Of a DNA stretch of 13,508 nucleotides, positions 6,763 through 12,669 are shown in pieces (position 1 is the stretch's first letter; the number at the start of each line of letters is the position of its first letter). The DNA is from a bacterium. Its GTDB lineage: Bacteria > Verrucomicrobiota > Verrucomicrobiae > Limisphaerales > J093. The stretch is from positions 1 to 13,508 of the forward strand of contig JAKCAB010000610.1 in assembly GCA_021839785.1 (NCBI GenBank). The letters run 5' to 3'. The notes under the pieces are model-generated. The model was not told the origin of the DNA, did no database searches, and saw nothing but the letters and a program-made list of their open reading frames with translations. Position numbers and translations under genes: made by a program.

Positions 6763-7752
6763 CTATCGTAACGGCGTTTCGGGCGGTCGCGGGCAGCGAA
6801 TCAGAAGCGGTCTTCGGTCGCCGGGATGATTTTGACGCGGCTCGCCGTTGTTGTCCGTCACCAGCCAGAACGCGTCCGCGTCCACGGCCAAACCTTCCAT
6901 GACCCCGGTCGGGTAACGCCGCTGGTACACCCACTCCGGCGCATTCTCGATGGCCGCGTAGCTGTACTCGGCGCGAACGTGCAGCGTGGCCGGATCCACT
7001 TCGAGGATGGCCCGCTGGTGCCGCAACAACACGAACAACGCACCGTCGTACCAGCTCAAATCCGAGTAATGCAGCGGCCCCAAGCCGAAGTGCGCCGGGC
7101 GGACCACAAAGGAATCCTCGATCCGCAGCGTGGCGAGATCGAGGCGGAGAATCACCGCCTGGCTGCGTTCGTTCGCCAGGTAAAGGCGGCCGTCCCCCAC
7201 CGCGATGCCCTCGAAGGAGGCGTTGTCGTCGGTCTTGGAAAAGAAGCGCGCGACGGGCGCCCAGTCGATCGGCAGCCGTTCCACGACGCCGCGGGCCGGA
7301 TCGCAACGCAGCACCAGCCGCCGCGATTCTTCGCACAAATAAAGGCGGCCTTCCGGGTCGGTTGCCAGCCCCTCGCAATCCAGCCGCCCACCGCCCACAC
7401 CCGCGGCGGCCAGTTGCGCGGGCGTGAAACAATTTGGCACCAACTCCAGGCCTGCCGATGCGGCATCCGGAGTCAGGCGCACCCGGTAAACCTGCGGCCC
7501 GCGGTCACTGATCACCAGCAGGTCGCCGGTAGGCAGCCGCACCAATCCCGACGCGTCGAAGCGCCGGCCGCCGGGCGGATCGAGCAGCCAGACGCGGTCC
7601 GCGCGCAACGTCTGGCGCGCCGCCGGATCGGCGGTCACCAACGCCGGGTGCGCCGGCGAACCGGGACCCGCCTGGCGATCCAGCCCGGCACAGCCCGCGA
7701 GCAACACCCAGCCAAGCCCATGTGTCCCCAACCGCAGCAACAGCGAAACCAC
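6763..7752 (-). CDS. Lipoprotein with phytase-like / SdiA-regulated-like beta-propeller
   Basis: A 329-residue protein on the minus strand, starting at GTG. Residues 1-21 form a lipoprotein signal (MVSLLLRLGT...WVLLAGC, lipid Cys21). The mature part has repeating blade motifs: FDASGLVRLPTGDLLVISDRG, LDCEGLATDPEGRLYLCEES (124-143), NASFEGIAVGDGRLYLANER (177-196), DLSWYDGALFVLLRHQRAILEVDP (231-254) and VMEGLAVDADAFWLVTDNNGE (284-304). The repeated EGLA/EGIA strand followed by a lyL..E strand is typical of the esterase-like activity of phytase family and of SdiA-regulated-type propellers. The substrate is not predictable. It would sit on a membrane facing the periplasm. It converges on the upstream operon with 66 bases between stops and is divergent from the phosphoglycerate mutase gene across 194 bases. 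A downstream start is possible, but would shorten the signal peptide. Confidence 0.75.
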   Translation of the reverse strand: MVSLLLRLGTHGLGWVLLAGCAGLDRQAGPGSPAHPALVTADPAARQTLRADRVWLLDPPGGRRFDASGLVRLPTGDLLVISDRGPQVYRVRLTPDAASAGLELVPNCFTPAQLAAAGVGGGRLDCEGLATDPEGRLYLCEESRRLVLRCDPARGVVERLPIDWAPVARFFSKTDDNASFEGIAVGDGRLYLANERSQAVILRLDLATLRIEDSFVVRPAHFGLGPLHYSDLSWYDGALFVLLRHQRAILEVDPATLHVRAEYSYAAIENAPEWVYQRRYPTGVMEGLAVDADAFWLVTDNNGEPRQNHPGDRRPLLIRCPRPPETPLR

Positions 7753-7804
7753 GCGCCGTTTGTAGCAAACCGGCTGGAGACAACAACCTCGCGGTCGAGC
7801 GGGT

Positions 7805-7838
7805 GGTCCGCGAACCGCGGATCGTCCGGCCGGCCGGA
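7805..7838. other. Two palindromes in a divergent intergenic region
   Basis: GGTCCGCG and CGCGGATC (7805-7812 and 7816-7823) pair around AAC with one G-T pair, and a perfect 14-bp palindrome of TCCGGCC type lies at 7825-7838. They sit between the two divergent starts (7752 minus and 7947 plus). They could be a shared operator; in GC-rich DNA chance is a real alternative. Confidence 0.3.
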
Positions 7839-7946
7839 TTATCGCGTTGACGGGTCGGGACCGGGGCTTCCACTATGCCGCCGCAGTGCCCGCCAGGCGC
7901 GGTCCGCTTCGGCGGGCGCTGTCTTTGGAAGCCGAATTCGACTCAC

Positions 7947-9173
7947 ATGAACCTCGACTCTCTCTATTCCGAACTGACGCTCAAGACCACCGCCAAGCTG
8001 GCGCTGATCGTCCTCGATGGTCTCGGCGACGTGGCCACCAACGCCCAAAGCCGTCTCACGCCGCTCGAGGCTGCCCGCACGCCGAACCTCGACGCGCTCG
8101 TGGTCGAAGGCTGCGCCCAAGGCCGGATGATTCCCGTGGCACCCGGCATCACGCCCGGCAGCGGCCCGGGTCACCTCGCCCTCTTCGGTTACGACCCGAT
8201 CGAATACCAGGTTGGCCGGGGCGTGATTGAGGCGCTCGGCCTCGGCGTGGAATTGAAGGCCGGTGACGTCGCCGCGCGCGCGAACTTCTGCTCGCTGGAC
8301 GCCAAGGGCATAGTCACCGACCGCCGCGCGGGCCGTATCGAGACCAGCATTTGCGAGAAGCTGTGCGCCATGCTCGCGAAGAAGGTAAAGAAGATCGGCG
8401 ACACCGAGGTGATCATCCAGCCCGGCAAAGGCCATCGCTTCGTGGTGGTCTTCCGCGGCAAAGGGCTGGAAGGCCCGTTGACCGACGCCGATCCGCACCG
8501 CGAAGGCCTCGCGATTCCGGCCGCCAAACCGGTTTCCGCCAATTCTGCCAAGGAGAAGAAAGCCGCGGAATTGATTGCGGAATTTTACCGGCAGGCGCTG
8601 CCGGTCATCGCCAAGGAAAAGCCGGCCAACGGCTTCCTGATGCGCGGCATCGCCCACCAGCCGGAGATCCCGACCTTCCAGGAGCGCTATCTGCTGAAGC
8701 CGGCATGCCTGGCGGTTTATCCGATGTACAAGGGCCTGGCCCAACTCGTGGGCATGACCAAGATCGAAGGCCCGCAGACCATCGCCGAACAATTCGAGCG
8801 CTACCTCGCCGAGTACGACCACTACGATTTCTTTTTCATTCACTTCAAGTACACCGACATGTACGGCGAGGACGGCAATTTCGAAGCCAAGAAACAAGCC
8901 ATTGAGGAGTTCGACGCCGCGTTGCCCATTTTTCTCCGCAAACGCCCGGACGTGCTGGCGATCACCGGCGACCATTCGACGCCGTGCGTGATGAAAGGCC
9001 ATTCGTGGCACCCGCAGCCGGTGCTGCTCCAGTCGGCCTACAGCGGCAACGACAAGCTGGAGCGGTTCTCCGAAACCGGCGCCAACCTCGGTTCGCTGGG
9101 CGTCTTCGAGGCCAAATACCTCATCCGGTACATGCAGGCCAACGCGAAGATGTTCGACAAGTACGGGGCGTAA
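7947..9173 (+). CDS. apgM: 2,3-bisphosphoglycerate-independent phosphoglycerate mutase, archaeal type
   Basis: Interconverts 3- and 2-phosphoglycerate in glycolysis and gluconeogenesis; the 408-residue length matches the archaeal-type (ApgM) family, shorter than GpmI. It belongs to the alkaline phosphatase superfamily with two metal ions. Visible are LIVLDGLGD with metal Asp24, the TPLEAARTPNLDALV block, and PGSGPGHLALFGYDP with the nucleophile Ser72. Further on come KYTDMYGEDGNFEAKKQAIEEFD (301-323) and ITGDHSTPCVMKGHSWHPQP with Asp342, His343 and His352/His355. Where many members have a GHDG block, this one reads GEDG (307-310). The ATG at 7947 begins the family-like N-terminus; the frame extends 24 codons upstream with no conserved content. 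A GxxExxY cassette starts directly after the stop, which may have separated this gene from its original downstream partners. Confidence 0.93.
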   Translation: MNLDSLYSELTLKTTAKLALIVLDGLGDVATNAQSRLTPLEAARTPNLDALVVEGCAQGRMIPVAPGITPGSGPGHLALFGYDPIEYQVGRGVIEALGLGVELKAGDVAARANFCSLDAKGIVTDRRAGRIETSICEKLCAMLAKKVKKIGDTEVIIQPGKGHRFVVVFRGKGLEGPLTDADPHREGLAIPAAKPVSANSAKEKKAAELIAEFYRQALPVIAKEKPANGFLMRGIAHQPEIPTFQERYLLKPACLAVYPMYKGLAQLVGMTKIEGPQTIAEQFERYLAEYDHYDFFFIHFKYTDMYGEDGNFEAKKQAIEEFDAALPIFLRKRPDVLAITGDHSTPCVMKGHSWHPQPVLLQSAYSGNDKLERFSETGANLGSLGVFEAKYLIRYMQANAKMFDKYGA

Positions 9174-9179
9174 ACGGAC

Positions 9180-9206
9180 AACCGCCAAGGCGCCAAGGAC
9201 GCCAAG
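9180..9206 (+). repeat. Left inverted-repeat arm
   Basis: The arm begins AACCGCCAAGG and contains three CGCCAAG units in tandem, ending CGCCAAG at 9206. It matches the reverse complement of 9594-9620 with differences only at arm positions 8, 9 and 19. It starts seven bases after the phosphoglycerate mutase stop. Confidence 0.8.
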
Positions 9207-9592
9207 TGAGCGAGCCGGATTCCAAGCTGGACCAGGTCGCCCACGCCGTAATCGGCGCGGCGATCGAGGTCCACCGAACGCTGGGGCCGGGGTTCCTTGA
9301 ATCGGTTTACGAGGAGGCCCTCGCGGTTGAGTTGGACCTGCGGGGCATTGAGTTCCGAAGGCAGGTTCCGGTTGCCGTAAACTACAAAGGCCGCGCTGTC
9401 GGCGAGGCCCGGCTCGATTTTTTGGCGGAGGACTTTTTGAGTGTGGAACTGACGGCCGTGGACGAACTGGCTCCCATTCACCAAGCGCAAGTGACTACAT
9501 ACCTAAAAGCCACGGGGCACCACCTGGCTCTATTCATCAACTTTAACCTCCCAGTCCTCCGTGATGGGATCAGAAGCATCGTTCTCTCGTGA
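9206..9592 (+). CDS. GxxExxY protein (PD-(D/E)XK-like fold), lysine replaced
   Basis: A 128-residue member of the GxxExxY family, which is related to PD-(D/E)XK nucleases and often present in many copies per genome in Verrucomicrobiota and Planctomycetota; its function is unknown. The signature is GFLESVY (Gly29, Glu32, Tyr35). The nuclease-like core is ARLDFLAEDFLSVELTAV, with Asp71 and Glu81. Family members normally read ELKAV, but here Thr83 (codon ACG, 9452-9454) stands where the lysine belongs. The C-terminal part IHQAQVTTYLKATGHHLALFINFNLPVLRDGIRSIVLS is typical. The start is taken as GTG at 9206, whose first base is the last of the left repeat arm. No clear ribosome binding site is visible, so the start could differ slightly. 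If the lysine is needed for catalysis this copy is inactive or has a non-nuclease role. Confidence 0.85.
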   Translation: MSEPDSKLDQVAHAVIGAAIEVHRTLGPGFLESVYEEALAVELDLRGIEFRRQVPVAVNYKGRAVGEARLDFLAEDFLSVELTAVDELAPIHQAQVTTYLKATGHHLALFINFNLPVLRDGIRSIVLS

Positions 9593-9593
9593 T

Positions 9594-9620
9594 CTTGGCG
9601 TTCTTGGCGCCCCGGCGGTT
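9594..9620 (-). repeat. Right inverted-repeat arm
   Basis: Reads CTTGGCGTTCTTGGCGC from 9594 and ends CGGCGGTT at 9620, the inverse of the left arm at 24 of 27 positions. It lies seven bases before the ATG of the nucleotidyltransferase, so it occupies the place where that gene's ribosome binding site would be. Confidence 0.8.
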
Positions 9621-9626
9621 CATCTC

Positions 9627-10379
9627 ATGAAAGCAGTCATCCTCGCCGCGGGCAAAGGCACCCGCATGAAGGAGCTCACGAACGAGCTCCCCAAACCGAT
9701 GTTGCCCGTTCAGGGCTCGCCCATCCTCGAACACATCCTGGAAGGCTTGAGCAGCGTGGGCATTCGCGACTTCTGCATCGTCACCGGCTGGAAACGCGAG
9801 GTGATCGAGCGTCATTTCGGCGACGGCTCGCGCTGGGGCGTGAGCATCCGGTTCGTCGAGCAAAAGGTCCAGGACGGCACCGGCAAGGCGCCGGAGCTGG
9901 CCAAAGACTTCGTCGGCGCCGAGCCGTTCCTGCTCACCTACGGCGATATCCTGGTCAAGCCGGAGACTTACGCGCAGATGCTTCGGCGTTGGACGGAAGG
10001 CGACTTCTCCGGCCTGCTCACCGTGACTGCCGGCGAAGACGTGACCAAGGGCGCGATCAACTTTTTCGATGAGGCGTTCTGCCTGAAGCGGCTCATCGAA
10101 AAACCAAGCCTCGCCCGGGTCGAGGAACTGCGCGCCGCCGGCTGGTTCAAGCCCGGCGATCCGGCCTGGTACAACGCGGGCATCTACCTCTTCCAGCCGG
10201 TCGTGTTCGAGTACACGGCGCGGCTGAAGAAGTCGCCCCGCAACGAATACGAACTCACGGACGCGATCATCGCGATGATCGAGACCGGACACCGCATCGC
10301 CGGCCTGAAAATCGAAGGCCGCTGGGTGGACGTGCGCGATCCCGGCACGCTGGCCGCGCTCGAACGCGGAGAGGTCTGA
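9627..10379 (+). CDS. Sugar-phosphate nucleotidyltransferase
   Basis: A 250-residue cytoplasmic enzyme of the NTP-transferase family, which joins an NTP and a sugar-1-phosphate to give an NDP-sugar and pyrophosphate. Visible are the nucleotide loop MKAVILAAGKGTRMKE with GKGTRM at 9-14, LPKPMLPV with Lys23, QDGTGKA (82-88), LTYGDIL with metal Asp107, RLIEKP (155-160), WYNAGIYLF (181-189) and WVDVRDPGTL with Asp235/Asp238. The length and single domain resemble RfbF/RmlA-like or mannose-1-phosphate guanylyltransferase-like short forms; the base and sugar specificity cannot be read here. I choose the ATG at 9627 because the nucleotide-binding strand starts there; the frame upstream runs through the repeat arm. 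There is no visible Shine-Dalgarno, since the arm ends at 9620. The hydrolase gene follows three bases after the stop. Confidence 0.88.
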   Translation: MKAVILAAGKGTRMKELTNELPKPMLPVQGSPILEHILEGLSSVGIRDFCIVTGWKREVIERHFGDGSRWGVSIRFVEQKVQDGTGKAPELAKDFVGAEPFLLTYGDILVKPETYAQMLRRWTEGDFSGLLTVTAGEDVTKGAINFFDEAFCLKRLIEKPSLARVEELRAAGWFKPGDPAWYNAGIYLFQPVVFEYTARLKKSPRNEYELTDAIIAMIETGHRIAGLKIEGRWVDVRDPGTLAALERGEV

Positions 10380-10382
10380 GCC

Positions 10383-11021
10383 ATGCTCGTCACCGATCTC
10401 CTGCCCGCGCGTGAGCGTGCTTCGTGCCGGCTCATGGTAGTGCTGCATGGCCTGGGCGACAGCATGGATGGCTACCGCTGGATGCCCGGCGAAATGCGGT
10501 TGCCGTGGCTAAACTACCTGCTCGTCAACGCGCCCGATGACTACTTCGGCGGTTATTCCTGGTACGACATCTACGGCGATGCCGGACCCGGCGTCGCGCG
10601 CAGCCGTGCCTTGTTAACGAGCCTCCTCGACGACCTGCCCCGGCAGGGATTCGCTCCCGCCGAGACCATGCTGTTCGGTTTCTCGCAAGGGTGCCTGATG
10701 ACGCTGGAAACCGGCCTGCGTTACCCAAGCCGGCTGGCCGGCTTGATCGGCGTGAGCGGTTACGTCCAGGACGTGGCCACCTTATTGAAAGAGCTTTCGC
10801 CGGCCGCCAAAGAGCAGCGCATTCTTATGACCCACGGCACGGAGGACCCGCTGCTGCCGATCGCGCCGGTGCGCAAGCAAGCCGCGCTGCTCAAAGGCGC
10901 CGGTCTGAACCTCGAATGGCGCGAGTTCGACAAGCCCCACACCATCGCTGGCGAGGAGGAACTGGCGGTCCTGCGTGGGTTCGTCGAGAATTGCTTCGAA
11001 GCTTGGCCAACTCCGGCCTGA
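10383..11021 (+). CDS. Alpha/beta hydrolase, phospholipase/carboxylesterase family
   Basis: A 212-residue serine hydrolase of the phospholipase/carboxylesterase family (PF02230 type), which cleaves short acyl esters. The catalytic triad is visible: Ser101 in GFSQG, Asp155 in HGTEDPLLP, and His186 in FDKPHTI. The oxyanion region is VVLHGLGDSMDGY (19-31). The length is normal and no signal peptide is seen, so it is cytoplasmic. It begins three bases after the nucleotidyltransferase stop, so the two are very probably co-transcribed, though they do not share an obvious pathway. The physiological ester is unknown. Confidence 0.88.
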   Translation: MLVTDLLPARERASCRLMVVLHGLGDSMDGYRWMPGEMRLPWLNYLLVNAPDDYFGGYSWYDIYGDAGPGVARSRALLTSLLDDLPRQGFAPAETMLFGFSQGCLMTLETGLRYPSRLAGLIGVSGYVQDVATLLKELSPAAKEQRILMTHGTEDPLLPIAPVRKQAALLKGAGLNLEWREFDKPHTIAGEEELAVLRGFVENCFEAWPTPA

Positions 11022-11034
11022 GTGCGGCAGGCAG

Positions 11035-11121
11035 ATTGTCATCTATTTGCGGGCGGAGATCGCTAGCTCTGTGAAAACGGCCGATTACGAGGCGGTGGCC
11101 GGCGCGTTCAAAGGGGCTTGA
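11035..11121 (+). pseudogene. Decayed fragment of a DUF6483-like gene
   Basis: Read in frame, 11041-11121 gives IYLRAEIASSVKTADYEAVA and a few more residues before a TGA. The intact DUF6483-like protein downstream has IRWLAEIAGFVKTADYEAAA. At the DNA level 11053-11100 matches 11923-11970 at 40 of 48 positions, exactly 870 bases apart. There is no start codon or ribosome site in keeping with a real gene, and the frame stops after this piece. I read it as a relic of a second copy, or of a copy broken when the toxin-antitoxin pair came in. Confidence 0.5.
11041..11100 (+). repeat. Imperfect direct repeat, upstream copy
   Basis: Partner of 11911-11970 inside the DUF6483-like gene: 47 of 60 positions agree, with the conserved core GTGAAAAC-GCCGATTACGA. 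Together the two copies flank the antitoxin/toxin pair. Confidence 0.6.
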
Positions 11122-11135
11122 TCGAAAGCGGAAAC

Positions 11136-11150
11136 GTGGGAAATTCCCAC
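11136..11150. promoter_or_regulatory. Palindromic operator overlapping the antitoxin ribosome binding site
   Basis: GTGGGAAATTCCCAC is a perfect palindrome of seven pairs around a central A, ending one base before the antitoxin ATG (11152). Antitoxins commonly bind inverted repeats at their own promoter. The only purine-rich ribosome-site candidate, GGGAAA at 11138-11143, is inside the palindrome, so protein binding or hairpin formation could also block translation. The regulatory role is inferred from position. Confidence 0.55.
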
Positions 11151-11151
11151 C

Positions 11152-11394
11152 ATGCGGAACACGATCAATCTGGACGCCAAACGCCGGGGCACGTTCCCGG
11201 CCTCGTTCAAGCCGGGTGACCGGTTTGCCGTAGTCCTGACCGATGCCGACACGGTGCAATTCCGCCGCCTTCGCCCTGTTGAAGTGCCCACGGTGGAACC
11301 GCGTAAGGTCAAGGGGCAATGGCTGGGCGCGAAGTTGACTCTGGACCGGGCGCGGCTCGCCGCCGCCATCCGGGAAGAACGGGACAGCCGATGA
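11152..11394 (+). CDS. Putative VapB/AbrB-like antitoxin
   Basis: An 80-residue protein placed directly before a PIN toxin and overlapping it by four bases (ATGA), the usual antitoxin-first order. The N-terminal half (MRNTINLDAKRRGTFPASFKPGDRFAVVLTDADTVQFRRL) has the short-strand pattern with a KPGDRFAV turn seen in AbrB/SpoVT-type swapped-hairpin DNA-binding domains. The C-terminal part (LGAKLTLDRARLAAAIREERDSR) is a probable toxin-binding helix. I do not recognise a named family with certainty. It likely binds the palindrome just upstream to autoregulate, and neutralises the toxin. Start: ATG at 11152, one base after the palindrome. Confidence 0.7.
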   Translation: MRNTINLDAKRRGTFPASFKPGDRFAVVLTDADTVQFRRLRPVEVPTVEPRKVKGQWLGAKLTLDRARLAAAIREERDSR

Positions 11395-11786
11395 AATCCT
11401 ATTGGGACACGTCCGCGCTGATTGTGGCCCTGCATGACGAGGCGCTACGCGGACGATTGGACGTCGGCGAGCATGTGACCCGCGTGCACACGCTGGCCGA
11501 ATTGTTCTCCACGCTCACGGGCGGACGCCTCCGGTTCAAGTACACACCCGCCGCGGCTTCGCTCTTGATCGAAGGGCTATGCCCGCGGCTGGCCTTTGTG
11601 GAGTTGGACGCGTCGCAAACGCGAGCGGCCCTGGCAGACGCCGGGAGCCGGGGCGTGACCGGCGGGCGGGTGCATGACTGGCTGCACGCGGTGGCGGCCG
11701 GACAGTCTGGAGCGGAACGGCTGTTGACCAGCAACGTGGATGATTTCCGCGACTTGGAAAGCGGTTGGACGGTGGAAGCGGTCTAA
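11391..11786 (+). CDS. PIN-domain toxin (VapC-like)
   Basis: A 131-residue single-domain PIN ribonuclease, probably an RNA-cleaving toxin held by the preceding antitoxin. Acidic metal ligands are visible: Asp6 in YWDTSALI, Glu37 in THLAEL-type context (TLAELFSTLTGG), Asp96 in GGRVHDWLHA, and the final SNVDDF with Asp117/Asp118. The length is normal and all core acids are kept, so it looks active. The ATG at 11391 lies on the antitoxin stop; the longer frame upstream is a shadow of the antitoxin. It is followed after 58 bases by the DUF6483-like gene, which has its own ribosome site. Confidence 0.85.
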   Translation: MKSYWDTSALIVALHDEALRGRLDVGEHVTRVHTLAELFSTLTGGRLRFKYTPAAASLLIEGLCPRLAFVELDASQTRAALADAGSRGVTGGRVHDWLHAVAAGQSGAERLLTSNVDDFRDLESGWTVEAV

Positions 11787-11805
11787 ACGAAAACCCGCCC
11801 TCCCA

Positions 11806-11818
11806 GTTCGCGGCGAAC
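11806..11818. promoter_or_regulatory. Small palindrome in the leader of the DUF6483-like gene
   Basis: GTTCGC-G-GCGAAC, a 13-base palindrome 27 bases before the ATG at 11845. It lies inside a longer possible stem in which CGCCCTCC (11796-11803) can pair with GGGGGGCG (11835-11842), the purine run that serves as ribosome site. Such folding could limit translation, but it could also be chance. Confidence 0.35.
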
Positions 11819-11844
11819 GATCTATCTCTTGCGTGGGGGGCGTT

Positions 11845-12546
11845 ATGGCTGCCGCGATTGAACCAAGCATGATTCGCGAAGACTACATCATCGGTTGGAT
11901 CAAACGGTACATCCGCTGGCTGGCGGAAATCGCCGGCTTTGTGAAAACCGCCGATTACGAAGCGGCGGCGCGCCGCGTCGATCTCGCGCTTCGCGATCTG
12001 CTGGGAATCGGTCCCGACTCGGTGCTCGCACTTACCGACGGCGAGTTGCTGGCCCGCCTCACGGTCGATGAGCCTCCGCCCGTGGTCCGCGACAAATGCC
12101 TGCTCCTGGCCGCACTGCTCAACCACCTGGGCAGCGCCGCGTCGGGCCAAAACAACGCTGACGTGGCGCGCGACTGCTGGCTCAAGGCGCTGCAAATCGT
12201 GCTGGCGACGCAACTGCAGGGCCGCGGGGAAGACTGGCCGGAATTCGCTCCGGCAGTGCCCGACTTGATGGCCCGGCTCCAGCCCACCGAATTGCCGTCG
12301 CGCACGCACGCTGCGTTGTTGATCTACCACGAGCAGCGGGGCGAGTTCGCAAAAGCCGAGGACGCGCTGTTCCGGCTGCTGGACGCGACGGAGCAGGCGC
12401 CCGCAGCGGTCGAGATTGGGTTCGGCTTTTACCAGCGAATGGGCGTGCTCAGCGACGACGCGTTGGCCGCTGGTGACTTCAGCCGCGCGGAAGTGGCGGC
12501 GGGATTGGCGGAGTTGCAACGCCGACAGGAAGGCGCGGCGCCTTGA
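11845..12546 (+). CDS. DUF6483-like helical protein
   Basis: A 233-residue protein that resembles the DUF6483 family in its opening MIREDYIIGWIKRYIRWLAEIAGFVKTADYEAA and its all-helical, TPR-like body. Helices such as CLLLAALLNHLGSAASGQ, ADVARDCWLKALQIVL, THAALLIYHEQRGEFAKAEDALFRLLD and VEIGFGFYQRMGVLSDDALAAGDFSRAEVAAGLAEL suggest a repeat scaffold for protein contacts. No catalytic motif is visible and function is unknown. The ATG at 11845 is chosen because a GGGGGG run (11835-11840) stands four bases ahead; a second Met at 11869 matches where homologues often begin, so the first eight residues are uncertain. Part of its 5' end is duplicated in decayed form at 11041-11100, across the toxin module. 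Confidence 0.7.
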   Translation: MAAAIEPSMIREDYIIGWIKRYIRWLAEIAGFVKTADYEAAARRVDLALRDLLGIGPDSVLALTDGELLARLTVDEPPPVVRDKCLLLAALLNHLGSAASGQNNADVARDCWLKALQIVLATQLQGRGEDWPEFAPAVPDLMARLQPTELPSRTHAALLIYHEQRGEFAKAEDALFRLLDATEQAPAAVEIGFGFYQRMGVLSDDALAAGDFSRAEVAAGLAELQRRQEGAAP

Positions 12547-12669
12547 AACCGAAAACTGGCCGCGTCGAGGCGTGCCACTGATGGCCGTTGCCATCGCCAC
12601 AGTTCGCCCACCTAGTGAGAACGAGGCCGACCGGCGAGGCCTCTCGGAGTTCAACGCATTGGGAGCGCC

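Larger units (their letters stand above)
9180..9620. mobile_element. Putative mobile GxxExxY cassette bounded by inverted repeats
   Basis: A 441-bp unit made of a 27-bp left arm, one GxxExxY gene filling almost the whole interior, and a 27-bp right arm that is the reverse complement of the left at 24 of 27 positions. The left arm ends on the first base of the gene's GTG start, and the right arm begins one base after its stop codon. Such tight packing of repeat and gene suggests they move or spread together. No transposase is present, so movement would need a factor in trans or homologous recombination. No target duplication is evident. Confidence 0.6.

Noticed and set aside
7847..7876. TTGACG as a -35 box for apgM
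   Set aside because: No acceptable -10 hexamer at 16-18 bases; the best candidate (CACTAT) matches 3 of 6.
6826..7950. 374-codon plus-strand open frame
   Set aside because: Antisense to the lipoprotein, which has a lipobox and repeated propeller blades; the plus-strand product is rich in Arg/His/Gln with no motif.
7839..9188. 449-codon open frame on the minus strand
   Set aside because: It runs fully antisense to the phosphoglycerate mutase, whose active-site motifs are intact. Long antisense frames are common in GC-rich genes, and the translation has no recognisable domain.
12623..12643. GAGGCC/GGCCTC hairpin between the DUF6483-like and sufS genes as a shared terminator
   Set aside because: Six-bp stem with a 9-base loop and no T-run on either strand; too weak to call a terminator.
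12547..12669. Small coding frames between the DUF6483-like and sufS genes
   Set aside because: They overlap known genes in other frames and have no ribosome site or recognisable product.
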